Below are positions 8,551 to 17,800 of a stretch of DNA of 58,192 bases, one piece after another. Under the pieces are notes generated by a model. The model had not been told where the DNA came from and searched no databases. It worked only from the letters and a program-made list of their open reading frames with translations. How positions within the stretch are numbered: the stretch's first letter is position 1; each line of letters starts with the position of its first letter. Source of the stretch: CALIZF01 sp046292445 (GTDB taxonomy: Bacteria > Pseudomonadota > Alphaproteobacteria > Rhodobacterales > Rhodobacteraceae); the NCBI GenBank assembly GCA_046292445.1, contig JBKBQT010000021.1, forward strand, positions 1-58,192, given 5' to 3'. Position numbers and translations under genes: made by a program.

Positions 8551-8568
8551 TGTAAGGCTAGCTTGACA
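8551..8568. promoter_or_regulatory. PpsR/CrtJ-type operator upstream of bchG
   Basis: Perfect TGT-N12-ACA, TGTAAGGCTAGCTTGACA on the plus strand. It ends two bases before the bchG ATG (minus strand) and covers the candidate -10 hexamer of the bchG promoter, so bound repressor should block transcription. The 152-base bchG-ppsR gap holds this site and little else recognisable. Confidence 0.8.
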
Positions 8569-8583
8569 CCCCGAGTCGGACAA
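8555..8583 (-). promoter_or_regulatory. candidate sigma-70-type promoter of bchG
   Basis: On the minus strand TTGTCC (8583-8578) and TAGCCT (8560-8555) are separated by 17 bases. Transcription would start close to the bchG ATG at 8548, implying an extremely short or absent leader. The hexamers are imperfect, so this is a prediction only. Confidence 0.4.
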
Positions 8584-8700
8584 GGGCCGTCTGGTCCCGC
8601 GGCGCCAGAAAAATCGCGCCATCGCGCCACAGGCCGGCGCGAAGGCAGACGGCGGCCCGGCAAGCAGGGCCGTCCGACACCTGCGACAGATCGGGATGCG

Positions 8701-10113
8701 CTATTCGCCGTCCTTGCTCAGAAGGCCGTATTTGCGCAGCTTGACATAAAGCGACTGCCGCGACAGCCCCAGCATCTCGGCCGCCGCGACGCGATTGTTG
8801 CGCGTGAGTTCCACCGCCGTCTCGATGCACAGCTTCTCGACCACATCGGTCGTCTCCGCCACGATGTCCTTGAGCGTCGAGGAACCGACAAGTTCGGCCA
8901 GGCTCCGCCCGCCATCCTCGGCGCTGGCAAAGCCCGGGCGGCGCAGCGTGTCGGCCCGGCTCACATCGCGCATCACGATCGCCAGCCCCGGGTTCGGACG
9001 GTCGTTGAGGTAGGAGGCCGAAACCTCGACCGGCACCTCGCCGGCAAAGGCCGTCAGCACCCGCGTCGCATACATCTTCATCCGCCCGACCCGCTTGGCG
9101 TTGTCGAGCAGCACCCGCAGGTCCACCGCCCCGCGCGCCAGGAACTCGGACAGCGACCGGCCGCGCACGGCGGCGAGGTTGGACGCATCCGTGATGTTCA
9201 GGAATGCTTCGTTCGCCATGCGGATCGTGCCGTCGCCGTCGGTGAAGATCACCGCGTCCGATCCTTCGTGGAACAGGCGCGTCAGATCCTCGGCCAACTG
9301 GTCATGCACCGCCCTGAGGGCACCCGCCGGCTCCAGCCGGCACAGAAGAAGCCGCTCGCCGGCAGCGCGGAACACCGTCGGATAGACCATCATCCGCCGC
9401 TGCGAGCGCCGCGCCTGCAACTCGACCGGGGTCGCGGCATCGGCGGTGGCGAGATTGGCCATGTTCTCGAGGAACTCGCCCCGCCGGCGCCCCTCGAATT
9501 CCTGCGCGATGGCCGACCCGAGCAATTCGCTGCGCGAGCCGCCGAGCATCTGCGCGGCCGTCGAATTGACATCCTCGATCCGCCCCGACGCCATCGAGAC
9601 CATCACGATGGCATCGCGCGTGGTTTCCATGAGCACGCGGTATCGCGTGTCCATCTCGCGCTGCGCCTCGTGATCGCGCTCCAGCGCCAGCTGGGCGGTC
9701 ACCAGTTTCTGCTGCAATTCGGCAAAGGGCTTGAGATCGCGCCCCAGCATCAGCACGCTGTCATCGGCGGCGATCCGGTGCAGCGTGTAGCGCACCGGGA
9801 ATTCCCACACCGCACGATCGGCATGGTTCAGCTCGACCGCAAGCGACCCGCCGGCGGCGCGCAGCGCCGAAAGGCGGGCGTCGAGCTTGGCGCGGCTCTC
9901 GATCGTCAGCAGATCGTCGATCGGCTTGCCGACCCAGCTGTCGAGCTGCCCGGCCAGCGGGTGGGCAGGCGCGACCATCACCGAATGCACGACCCGCGCC
10001 GAGGACAGCACCACCGTGATGTCGGCCGAAGCAGCGACGATCTCGGACAACAGCTCTGCCGGGATGTTCTCGGGTGGTTTGCCGTTGAGGAGCGACTTGC
10101 CGACGGGTTTCAC
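8701..10113 (-). CDS. ppsR: transcriptional repressor PpsR (CrtJ)
   Basis: Oxygen- and light-responsive repressor of bch, crt and puc genes, binding TGT-N12-ACA. The 470-residue protein has an N-terminal PAS-like region, two further PAS domains (about residues 155-265 and 275-385) and a C-terminal Fis-type helix-turn-helix with NRVAAAEMLGLSRQSLYVKL. Two cysteines, C258 and C429, lie where the redox-sensitive pair of PpsR/CrtJ is expected; these are the only cysteines. The start is GTG at 10113; the open frame continues upstream but there encodes unrelated Arg-rich sequence overlapping ppaA. It lies 47 bases downstream of its antagonist ppaA and is probably cotranscribed with it. Confidence 0.96.
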   Translation of the reverse strand: MKPVGKSLLNGKPPENIPAELLSEIVAASADITVVLSSARVVHSVMVAPAHPLAGQLDSWVGKPIDDLLTIESRAKLDARLSALRAAGGSLAVELNHADRAVWEFPVRYTLHRIAADDSVLMLGRDLKPFAELQQKLVTAQLALERDHEAQREMDTRYRVLMETTRDAIVMVSMASGRIEDVNSTAAQMLGGSRSELLGSAIAQEFEGRRRGEFLENMANLATADAATPVELQARRSQRRMMVYPTVFRAAGERLLLCRLEPAGALRAVHDQLAEDLTRLFHEGSDAVIFTDGDGTIRMANEAFLNITDASNLAAVRGRSLSEFLARGAVDLRVLLDNAKRVGRMKMYATRVLTAFAGEVPVEVSASYLNDRPNPGLAIVMRDVSRADTLRRPGFASAEDGGRSLAELVGSSTLKDIVAETTDVVEKLCIETAVELTRNNRVAAAEMLGLSRQSLYVKLRKYGLLSKDGE

Positions 10114-10160
10114 GGTCGCTTCATCCTGCTGGGACGCCCCGCTGCCCGGGCGCCGAATGC

Positions 10161-10973
10161 TCAGGCGCTGTCCGCCCGCTGGACCTGTGCGGGCGACAAA
10201 TGCAACGCATCCAGCACCCACTGGAAATCGTTCGATGCAAACCGGGCGCCGGTCAGCGCCCGCACCCGATCCGCCATCGACCGATCTGCCGTGCCGAGCA
10301 CGGCGCCGCCGACGACGACAGGCAAGCCGACCGCCACGACGGTAGCCATCCATGTCACGAGTTCGCGCGCGGATTCAAGCCTGTCCTGCGTGCCAACCGA
10401 CACGAATGCGGCATCATAGCTTCTTTCGCGCAACATTTCGGCGATCCTGCGGGGTTTCTCGCCGATCGCGAGGCAGACCGAATACCCTGCCCGGCGCATC
10501 TGGCGCGCGCAGATCAGCCCGCCGAGCGTATGCTGCTCGCCCTCGGGGAGGATGAACAGGATGCTCGCCAGCCCGCCGTCCTGCGGCGCATCGACAAGCG
10601 TGCTGCGCAGCAGCCGCTGGATGCGCGTCATCGCGAGCGACACCTCGACGAAGCTCAGCCGATCGTCGACCCAGGCATCGCCAAGCTCGCGCGCAGCCAG
10701 CGGCATGATGCTGTCGGTCAGGACATCGCCGTCCACCCCCTCGCGGCGCAGCGCGACCGCAAGATCGTTCACGGCATCTGCGTGATGGGCGAGCGCCGCG
10801 GCGATCAGCCGGTCCGCCAGCCGCGACAGGCGCGCATCATCCAAGGGCATCGCCTTCTCGTCCCGAATGCGCAACAGCGCGATGACCTGTCCGGCGAGCG
10901 CCCCGACGCGATCGTCCGGCGCGCCGGGGCCTTGCCGCCGCACGTCGAACGAGGAAGCTGTCGTCTGGTGCAT
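10161..10973 (-). CDS. ppaA: PpaA/AerR-type cobalamin-binding regulator (SCHIC domain)
   Basis: Regulator that modulates PpsR/CrtJ in response to oxygen or light through a B12-binding domain. The 270-residue product has a helical B12-binding-like N-terminal half with the block ELGDAWVDDRLSFVEVSLAM (about residues 96-115). A Rossmann-like half follows with E-x-H-x-x-G (EQHTLGG, H148), a variant of the cobalamin signature. The ATG at 10973 is chosen. An in-frame ATG at 11093 would add 40 residues, resembling the long AerR isoform of R. capsulatus, but the added codons look non-coding. Adjacent ppsR is the expected partner. Confidence 0.92.
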   Translation of the reverse strand: MHQTTASSFDVRRQGPGAPDDRVGALAGQVIALLRIRDEKAMPLDDARLSRLADRLIAAALAHHADAVNDLAVALRREGVDGDVLTDSIMPLAARELGDAWVDDRLSFVEVSLAMTRIQRLLRSTLVDAPQDGGLASILFILPEGEQHTLGGLICARQMRRAGYSVCLAIGEKPRRIAEMLRERSYDAAFVSVGTQDRLESARELVTWMATVVAVGLPVVVGGAVLGTADRSMADRVRALTGARFASNDFQWVLDALHLSPAQVQRADSA

Positions 10974-11072
10974 CACACCACCCCCGGACGGTGCCCGGTC
11001 TCCGCCGGGCCCGTGGCGCCACCAACATTTGCGCCACCACTCGGATAAAATCGTTCCGCTTTTTGGCCCGGA

Positions 11073-11090
11073 CGTCAAGGTGAATTGACA
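11073..11090. promoter_or_regulatory. degenerate PpsR-type site upstream of ppaA
   Basis: CGT-N12-ACA (CGTCAAGGTGAATTGACA), one base off the TGT-N12-ACA consensus and keeping the TTGACA half. It lies in the 315-base divergent region between ppaA and bchF. Functional assignment is weak because one half-site is broken. Confidence 0.35.
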
Positions 11091-11214
11091 CATCCGGCGC
11101 CGCGCCACCGCCGATCCGCGATCAACAGCCGGAAATCCCTTGTTTATTCATATTTTCCTGCTGCAGGTGCAAGGCGCCCGCGACGGGCCGATGTCAGCCG
11201 CGGACAGGGAAAAG

Positions 11215-11254
11215 TGTAAGTTACAATTGACACCTCATCCGCCGACGCTAGACT
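11215..11254 (+). promoter_or_regulatory. bchF superoperon promoter with overlapping PpsR operator
   Basis: TGT-N12-ACA is perfect at 11215-11232 (TGTAAGTTACAATTGACA), extended by a flanking G/C pair. Its right half forms TTGACA (11227-11232), which with TAGACT at 11249-11254 (16-base spacer) makes a good sigma-70-like promoter, 35 bases before bchF. A repressor on this site would mask the -35 element. The rest of the 315-base divergent region (10974-11288) holds an AT-rich stretch near 11140-11160 but no other recognisable element. Confidence 0.75.
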
Positions 11255-11288
11255 TCCCGGCAAGGATGACCAACAGCGGACGGCCCCG

Positions 11289-11843
11289 ATGCCCGCACGA
11301 CCCCGACCCTCGACCGACGGGCAGACCGGCAGCGCGCCCCGCCGCCCGCCGCTCTACACGCCAGCCGAACGTGCCCGCCGCGACGCGACCCGCTGGACGC
11401 TCGTGCAGGGCCTGCTCGCGCCGGCACAGTTCCTCGTCTTCGCCGTAAGCCTCGCGCTGGTGCTGCGCTACCTCGCGACAGGCGAGGGCTACGCGGCCGC
11501 GACCGCATCGATCCTGGTCAAGACCGGCTTTCTCTACGTCATCATGATAACCGGCGCGATCTGGGAAAAGGTCGTTTTCGGCCAATGGCTTTTCGCCCCC
11601 GCCTTCTTCTGGGAGGACGTGTTCAGCTTCGGCGTGATCGGCCTGCACACGGCCTATCTCTGGGCGCTCTGGACCGGCGCCGCAGGGCCGTCGGGCGAGA
11701 TGCTGATCGCCCTCGCGGCCTATGCGGCCTATGTCGTGAATGCCGGCCAGTTCCTGTGGAAGCTGCGCCTTGCGCGCCTCGATGCGGCGGCGGACACGCA
11801 TTCGGGCGGCGCGCCCGCCGAAACGGACGGGGTGCACGCATGA
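11289..11843 (+). CDS. bchF: 3-vinyl bacteriochlorophyllide hydratase BchF
   Basis: Hydrates the 3-vinyl group of (bacterio)chlorophyllide to 3-hydroxyethyl on the way to bacteriochlorophyllide a. The 184-residue membrane protein begins with a charged segment containing LYTPAERARRDATRW, then shows hydrophobic helices at about 40-65, 75-90, 100-120 and 135-155, with the family block ITGAIWEKVVFGQWLFA. It is the first gene of the bchFNBHLM-lhaA-puh series; its TGA (11841-11843) overlaps the bchN ATG. Controlled by the promoter/operator at 11215-11254. Confidence 0.95.
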   Translation: MPARPRPSTDGQTGSAPRRPPLYTPAERARRDATRWTLVQGLLAPAQFLVFAVSLALVLRYLATGEGYAAATASILVKTGFLYVIMITGAIWEKVVFGQWLFAPAFFWEDVFSFGVIGLHTAYLWALWTGAAGPSGEMLIALAAYAAYVVNAGQFLWKLRLARLDAAADTHSGGAPAETDGVHA

Positions 11844-13123
11844 CCGCCCTCGCCCCGCCCCCCGCCCGCGGCTGCCGCGAAACCCCCGTGATCCGCGAAC
11901 GCGGCCAGCACGAGGTGTTCTGCGGCCTGACGGGAATCATCTGGCTGCACCGCAAGATGCAGGATGCCTTCTTCCTCGTCGTCGGCAGCCGCACCTGCGC
12001 GCATCTCCTTCAGTCGGCGGCGGGGGTGATGATCTTTGCCGAACCGCGCTTCGGCACCGCGATCCTCGAGGAAAAGGATCTGGCCGGCCTCGCCGATGCC
12101 AACACCGAGCTCGACCGCGAGGTCGCGCGCCTCCTCGCCCGCCGCCCGGACATCCGGCAGCTTTTCCTCGTCGGCTCCTGCCCCTCCGAGGTCATCAAGC
12201 TCGACCTCGCCCGCGCCGCCGAACGGCTGACCCAGACCCACGCGCCGCATGTGCGGGTCCTCAACTATTCCGGTTCGGGGATCGAGACGACCTTCACCCA
12301 GGGCGAGGACGCCTGCCTTGCCGCCATGGTCCCGGTCCTGCCGGCAACGCAGGCGCGCGAACTCCTGCTGGTCGGCGCGCTGCCGGACGTGGTCGAGGAC
12401 CAGGCGCTGGCGCTGCTCGCCGCCCTCGGCATCGGCCCCGTCCGCTGCCTGCCTGCCCGCCGCTCGGGCGATCTGCCGGCGGTCGGCCCGAACACCCGCT
12501 TCGTTCTCGCCCAGCCGTTCCTCGGCGACACCCACGCGGCCCTCGCCCGCCGCGGTGCCCGGCCGATCCCCGCCCCGATGCCCTTCGGCGAGGAAGGCAC
12601 GACGCTCTGGCTCGCCGCCATCGCCGCCGAATTCGACGTGCCGGCCGATCGTTTCGCCGCCGTCACCGCCGCCCCCCGCGCCCGCGCCCGCAAGGCCGTC
12701 GCAGCGGCGGCCACGACACTCGAGGGCAAGCGCGTCACCTTCCTGCCCGACAGCCAGCTCGAAATCCCCCTCGCCCGCTTCCTCGCCCGCGAATGCGGCA
12801 TGACCCCGGTCGAGGTCGGCACACCCTTCCTGCACCGCGATATCCTCGGCCCCGACCTCGACCTGTTGCCCGAAGGCCCGCGCATCGCCGAGGGGCAGGA
12901 CGTGGAAAGGCAGCTCGACCGCGTCCGCGCCGACCGGCCCGACCTCACCGTCTGCGGCCTCGGCCTCGCCAATCCCCTCGAGGCCGAGGGGCTGACGACG
13001 AAATGGGCGATCGAACTCGTCTTCACCCCGGTCCATCTCTACGATCAGGCCGGCGATCTCGCCGCCCTCTTCGCCCGCCCGCTGCGCCGCCGCGCGCTTC
13101 TCAACCGGGAGGCGGCCGAATGA
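11840..13123 (+). CDS. bchN: dark-operative protochlorophyllide reductase subunit N (BchN)
   Basis: NifD-like half of the catalytic BchNB heterotetramer that reduces ring D of protochlorophyllide without light. Of 427 residues, C28, C53 and C114 (in EVFCGL, SRTCAHL and VGSCPSE) are the three cysteines expected to bind the NB cluster; the fourth ligand, D36, comes from BchB. The ATG at 11840 overlaps the bchF stop. It is followed by a 70-base gap before bchB, occupied by an inverted copy of the dispersed repeat and a hairpin, the only clear interruption in this run of genes. Confidence 0.97.
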   Translation: MTALAPPPARGCRETPVIRERGQHEVFCGLTGIIWLHRKMQDAFFLVVGSRTCAHLLQSAAGVMIFAEPRFGTAILEEKDLAGLADANTELDREVARLLARRPDIRQLFLVGSCPSEVIKLDLARAAERLTQTHAPHVRVLNYSGSGIETTFTQGEDACLAAMVPVLPATQARELLLVGALPDVVEDQALALLAALGIGPVRCLPARRSGDLPAVGPNTRFVLAQPFLGDTHAALARRGARPIPAPMPFGEEGTTLWLAAIAAEFDVPADRFAAVTAAPRARARKAVAAAATTLEGKRVTFLPDSQLEIPLARFLARECGMTPVEVGTPFLHRDILGPDLDLLPEGPRIAEGQDVERQLDRVRADRPDLTVCGLGLANPLEAEGLTTKWAIELVFTPVHLYDQAGDLAALFARPLRRRALLNREAAE

Positions 13124-13130
13124 CCCGCCG

Positions 13131-13159
13131 CTTCACTGTTCCCCAAATACTCCACGGGG
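13131..13159 (-). repeat. dispersed (A/G)TATTT repeat, copy 2
   Basis: On the minus strand it reads GGAGTATTTGGGGAACAG ending TGAAG, matching the copy inside bchB (14596-14624) at all but one base over 23. It is inverted relative to that copy and sits between the bchN stop and the bchB start. Confidence 0.8.
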
Positions 13160-13162
13160 GGG

Positions 13163-13185
13163 CCGGGGGGTGTGCAACCCCCCGG
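13163..13185 (+). other. hairpin just upstream of bchB
   Basis: A 9-base perfect stem CCGGGGGGT / ACCCCCCGG with loop GTGCA. It ends eight bases before the bchB ATG and would cover any ribosome-binding site there; none is evident. No T-run follows, so a terminator is unlikely. It may temper bchB translation or be part of the adjacent repeat unit, since the copy at 18399 also carries a G/C hairpin next to the core. Confidence 0.55.
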
Positions 13186-13193
13186 GGCCGGCC

Positions 13194-14819
13194 ATGAAGC
13201 TCGCGGTCTGGACCTACGAGGGCCCGCCCCATGTCGGCGCGATGCGCGTCGCCACCGGCATGAAGGGGCTGCATTATGTCCTGCACGCGCCGCAGGGCGA
13301 TACCTATGCCGATCTCCTCTTCACGATGATCGAGCGGCGCGGCCACCGCCCGCCGGTGACCTACACGACCTTCCAGGCGCGCGATCTCGGCGCCGATACC
13401 GCCAACCTCTTCAAGGATGCGGCCCGCGCGGCCTACGCGCGGTTCCGCCCCGAGGCGATGATCGTCGGCGCGTCCTGCACGGCCGAGCTGATCCAGGACG
13501 ATCCGGGCGGGCTGACGGCCGCGCTCGGCCTGCCGGTGCCGGTCATCCCGCTCGAGCTGCCGTCCTACAGCCGCAAGGAAAATTTCGGCGCCGACGAGAC
13601 GTTCCATCAGATCGTCCGGGCGCTCGCCCGGCCCATGGCGCGCAGCGCGCATGTCTCGGCGAACATTCTCGGCCCCACGGGGCTCGGCTTCCGCCACCGC
13701 GACGACGTGACCGAAATCGCGGGGCTGCTCGAGGACATGGGCGTGTCGGTCAATGTCACCGCGCCGATGGGTGCATCGCCGGCCGACATCGCCCGGATGG
13801 GGGCGGCCCATTTCAACGTGCTCCTCTATCCCGAGACGGGCGAGGGCGCGGCGCGCTGGCTGGAAAGGACGCTTGGCCAGCCCTGGACGAAAACCGTCCC
13901 GATCGGCGCGGGCGCGACCCGCGATTTCATCGCCGAGGTGCAGGCGCTGGCCGGCACCACCGCGCGGCCCGACGACAGCCGCCTGCGCCAGCCCTGGTGG
14001 TCGGCCTCGGTCGACAGCACCTACCTGACCGGCAAGCGGGTGTTCCTCTTCGGCGATGCGACGCATGTGATCGCCGCCGCGCGCATCGCGCGCGACGAGA
14101 TCGGGTTCGAGGTCGTCGGCATGGGCTGCTACAACCGCGAATTCGCACGGCCCATGCGCGCCGCCGCGAAGGACTACGGGCTCGAGGCGCTCATCACCGA
14201 GGATTACCTCGAGGTCGAGGCGGCCATCGCCGCGGCCGTGCCCGAGCTGATCCTCGGCACCCAGATGGAACGCCACATCGCCAAGCGGCTCGGCATTCCC
14301 TGCGCGGTGATCTCGGCCCCGGTGCATGTCCAGGACTTCCCCGCGCGCTATTCGCCGCAGATGGGGTTCGAGGGCGCGAATGTCATCTTCGACACCTGGA
14401 TCCACCCGCTGGTGATGGGCCTCGAGGAGCATCTGCTCACGATGTTCCGCGAGGATTTCGAGTTCCACGACGAGGCGGGCCCGAGCCATCACGGCGGCCA
14501 TGCGCCGATGCCGATGCCGGTCGCAACGATGGCGGACAGGGCGTCTGCGGATGGCAGGGAAACCGGGGGCCAGCCCCGTCCTGGCGATGCCACGACCCCC
14601 CGGAGTATTTCGGGAACAGTGAAGCCGGGGCTGGCGGCGGAACGCGCGGGCGGCGGCGCGGTCATCTGGCTGGCCGATGCCGAACGCGAGTTGCGCAAGA
14701 TCCCCTTCTTCGTGCGCGGCAAGGCCAAGCGGAACACCGAGAGATACGCGGCCGAGCGCGGCGTCGCCGCGATCAGCGTCGAGACCCTCTACGAGGCAAA
14801 GGCCCATTATGCGCGTTGA
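13194..14819 (+). CDS. bchB: dark-operative protochlorophyllide reductase subunit B (BchB)
   Basis: NifK-like partner of BchN; supplies Asp36 (present here in APQGD) as the unusual fourth ligand of the NB cluster. 541 residues: catalytic domain to about residue 440, then a linker and a C-terminal domain with WLADAERELRKIPFFVRGKA. The linker (about residues 440-482) is long, and the part from about 458 to 479 is encoded by a copy of the dispersed repeat read in frame, flanked by a 10-base inverted repeat (14569-14578 / 14626-14635). ATG 13194 is chosen over the GTG at 13170, which lies in the hairpin. The stop overlaps the bchH start. Confidence 0.96.
   Translation: MKLAVWTYEGPPHVGAMRVATGMKGLHYVLHAPQGDTYADLLFTMIERRGHRPPVTYTTFQARDLGADTANLFKDAARAAYARFRPEAMIVGASCTAELIQDDPGGLTAALGLPVPVIPLELPSYSRKENFGADETFHQIVRALARPMARSAHVSANILGPTGLGFRHRDDVTEIAGLLEDMGVSVNVTAPMGASPADIARMGAAHFNVLLYPETGEGAARWLERTLGQPWTKTVPIGAGATRDFIAEVQALAGTTARPDDSRLRQPWWSASVDSTYLTGKRVFLFGDATHVIAAARIARDEIGFEVVGMGCYNREFARPMRAAAKDYGLEALITEDYLEVEAAIAAAVPELILGTQMERHIAKRLGIPCAVISAPVHVQDFPARYSPQMGFEGANVIFDTWIHPLVMGLEEHLLTMFREDFEFHDEAGPSHHGGHAPMPMPVATMADRASADGRETGGQPRPGDATTPRSISGTVKPGLAAERAGGGAVIWLADAERELRKIPFFVRGKAKRNTERYAAERGVAAISVETLYEAKAHYAR
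14596..14624 (+). repeat. dispersed (A/G)TATTT repeat, copy 3, inside bchB
   Basis: CCCCCCGGAGTATTTCGGG followed by AACAGTGAAG, within the coding sequence of bchB. It is translated roughly as TPRSISGTVK in the linker before the C-terminal domain. The reading frame is kept. The flanking GCCAGCCCCG (14569-14578) and CGGGGCTGGC (14626-14635) are inverted. Confidence 0.85.
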
Positions 14820-17800
14820 CCGGTCCATCACGGGCGTTGCCCCCTACCGCGTCGTCATCGTGACGCTCGATGCCCATGCCGCGGGGCCCGCGGCACGGAT
14901 CACGCCGCGGCTGGCGCGCGATTTCCCGGGGCTCGAGGTGACGGTGCATGCCGCTGCCGAATGGGCGGAGAACCCGGCCGCGCTCGAACGGGCGCGGGCG
15001 GCGGTGAATGCCGCCGACATCGTGGTGGCGAACCTGCTGTTCATCGAGGAACATGTGCTGGCGCTTCTGCCCGAGTTGCGGGCGGCGCGGGACCGCGCGG
15101 ATGCCTTCGTGGGCGTGATCGCGGACAGGGCGATCGTGTCGCTGACGAAGATGGGCGAGCTCGACATGTCCAAGCCCGCGACGGGGGCGATGGCGCTGAT
15201 CAGGAAGCTGCGCGGCAACAAGGCGCCCTCGGCGTCGTCGGGCGAGAAGCAGATGGCGATGCTGCGGCGTCTGCCGAAGATCCTGCGCTTCATCCCCGGC
15301 AAGGCGCAGGACATGCGCGCCTGGTTCCTGGCCATGCAGTATTGGCTGGGCGGGTCGGACGACAATATCGAGCAGATGATCCGGTTCCTGATCGGGCGCT
15401 ATTCGTCCCGTCCGGGCTGGAAGGGGGCAGCGTCGAGGCCGCCGGTGGATTATCCCGAGGTCGGGGTCTATCACCCGCGCCTTCCCGGCCGGATCGGCAC
15501 CGATGCCGCGCGCCTGCCGCGTCCGAAAGGCGCGACGACGACGGTGGGCCTCCTGCTGCTCCGGTCCTATGTGCTGGCGGGGGATACGGCGCATTACGAT
15601 GCGGTGATCGAGGCCTTCGAGGCGCGCGGGATCGCGGTGATCCCGGCCTTTGCCGCCGGGCTCGACGGGCGCCCGGCGATGAGCGCCTACATGCAGGGCG
15701 GGCGGGTCGATACGCTGGTGTCGCTGACCGGGTTCAGCCTCGTGGGCGGGCCGGCCTACAACGACAGCGGGGCCGCGGTCGAAGCGCTCGCCGCGCTCGA
15801 CGTGCCCTATGTCGCGGCCCATCCGCTGGAGTTCCAGACGCTGGCGCAATGGGGGGCGGCGGGCGGCGGGCTCGGCCCGGTCGAGACGACCATGCTGATC
15901 GCCTTGCCCGAGATCGACGGCGCGACCAATCCGACGGTCTTTGCCGGCCGGCATGCCGGCGAGGTCTGCACGGGCTGCGAGCGGCAGTGCCGCGGCGAGG
16001 GCACGACACGGCTGATGGCGCCCTGCGCCGAGCGGGTCGCTGCGCTCGCGGACAAGGCTGCGCGGCTGGCGCGGCTGCGCCGGTCGCGCGTCGCCGAACG
16101 CCGCGTCGGGATCGTTCTCTACGGCTTTCCGCCCAATGCGGGGGCGGTCGGCACCGCGGCCTATCTGTCGGTGTTCGAGAGCCTGCACCGCACGCTGCAG
16201 GCGATGAAGGCCGAAGGCTACGGCGTCGAGCCGCCCGAGAGCGTCGAGGCGCTGCGCGCGGCGGTGCTCAAGGGCAATGCCGCCCGTTTCGGCCAGCCGG
16301 CGAATGTCGCCGCCCAGGTCGATGCCGAGACGATCGTCGCCCGCACGCCCTGGCTGGGCGAGATCGAGGCGGTCTGGGGCCCGGCGCCGGGCCGCATCCA
16401 GTCGGACGGGCGGGGGGTGTTCATCCTCGGGGCGCGGTTCGGCAACGTGTTCGTCGGGGTCCAGCCGGTGTTCGGATACGAGGGCGATCCGATGCGCCTG
16501 CTGTTCGAGACGGGCTTTGCGCCGACGCATGCCTTCAGCGCCTTCTACCGCTGGATGGCCGAGGATTTCGGCGCCGATGTCCTTTTGCATTTCGGGATGC
16601 ACGGGGCGCTCGAGTTCATGCCGGGCAAGCAGGCGGGGGTTTCGGGGCGATGCTGGCCGGACCGGCTGATCGGCAACCTGCCCAATGTCTATCTCTATGC
16701 CGCCAACAACCCGTCCGAGGCGACGCTGGCCAAGCGGCGGTCGAATGCGGTCACCGTCACGCATCTGACGCCGCCGCTGGCGCAGGCGGGGCTATACAAG
16801 GGTCTGGCCGACCTGCGCGACACGCTGACGCGCTGGCGCGCGCTGCCGGTCGATGCCGCCGAGCGGTCGGACATGGCGCGGCTCATCGCCGACCAGGCGG
16901 CGGCGGTGGATCTTGGCGGGCATGACCCCGATACGCTCTGGATGCGGCTGATGGAGACCGAGGGCGCGCTCATCCCCGAGGGGCTGCATGTGCTCGGCCG
17001 CCCGATGGGGCCCGAGGCGCGGGCGGCCTGTCTCGACCAGATGGGCCTGCCGAGCGCCGAGGCGCGGGCCGCGGTGGACCGGGCGCTGGCGCAGAACGGC
17101 GAGATCGCGGGGCTCTTGCAGGCGCTCGGCGGGCATTTCGTGCGCCCGGTGCCGGGGGGCGATCTGATCCGCAGCCCGGAGATCCTGCCGACGGGACGCA
17201 ACATCCATGCGTTCGATCCGTTCCGCATGCCCACCGCCTATGCCCTGCGCGACGGGGCGGCGCAGGCCGCGCGGCTGATCGAGGCGCATCAACGGTTGCC
17301 GCGGACGGTGGCGCTGGTGCTCTGGGGGTCGGACAATATCAAGTCGGATGGCGGGCCGATCGCGCAGGCGCTGGCGCTGATGGGCGCGCGGCCGCGGTTC
17401 GACAGTTTCGGCCGCCTCGCGGGGGCCGACCTCATCCCGCTGAGCGAACTGGGGCGGCCGCGGATCGACGTGGTCATGACGCTGTCGGGCATCTTCCGCG
17501 ACCTGCTGCCGCTGCAGACGCGGATGCTGGCCGAAGCGGCCTGGAAGGCGGCAACCGCCGAGGACGAGCCGCTCGCGCAGAATTTCCTGCGCGCCCATGC
17601 GCTGGCGGCGATGGCCGAGACGGGTTGCGACATGGAGACGGCGAGCCTGCGGGTATTCTCGAACGCGGAAGGCGCCTACGGGTCGAACGTCAACACGCTG
17701 GTCGGATCGTCCGCCTTCGGGGACGAGGACGAGCTTGCCGATGCCTACGAGGCGCGCAAGTCCTTTGCCTATGGCCGGTCGGGCAAGCCCGTCAAGCAGA

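Noticed and set aside
8551..8568. TGT-N12-ACA matches taken alone as proof of PpsR control
   Set aside because: The pattern has only six fixed bases, so a few chance matches are expected in 58 kb. Only those in promoter regions of known PpsR-type target genes, preferably paired or with extended symmetry, are listed.
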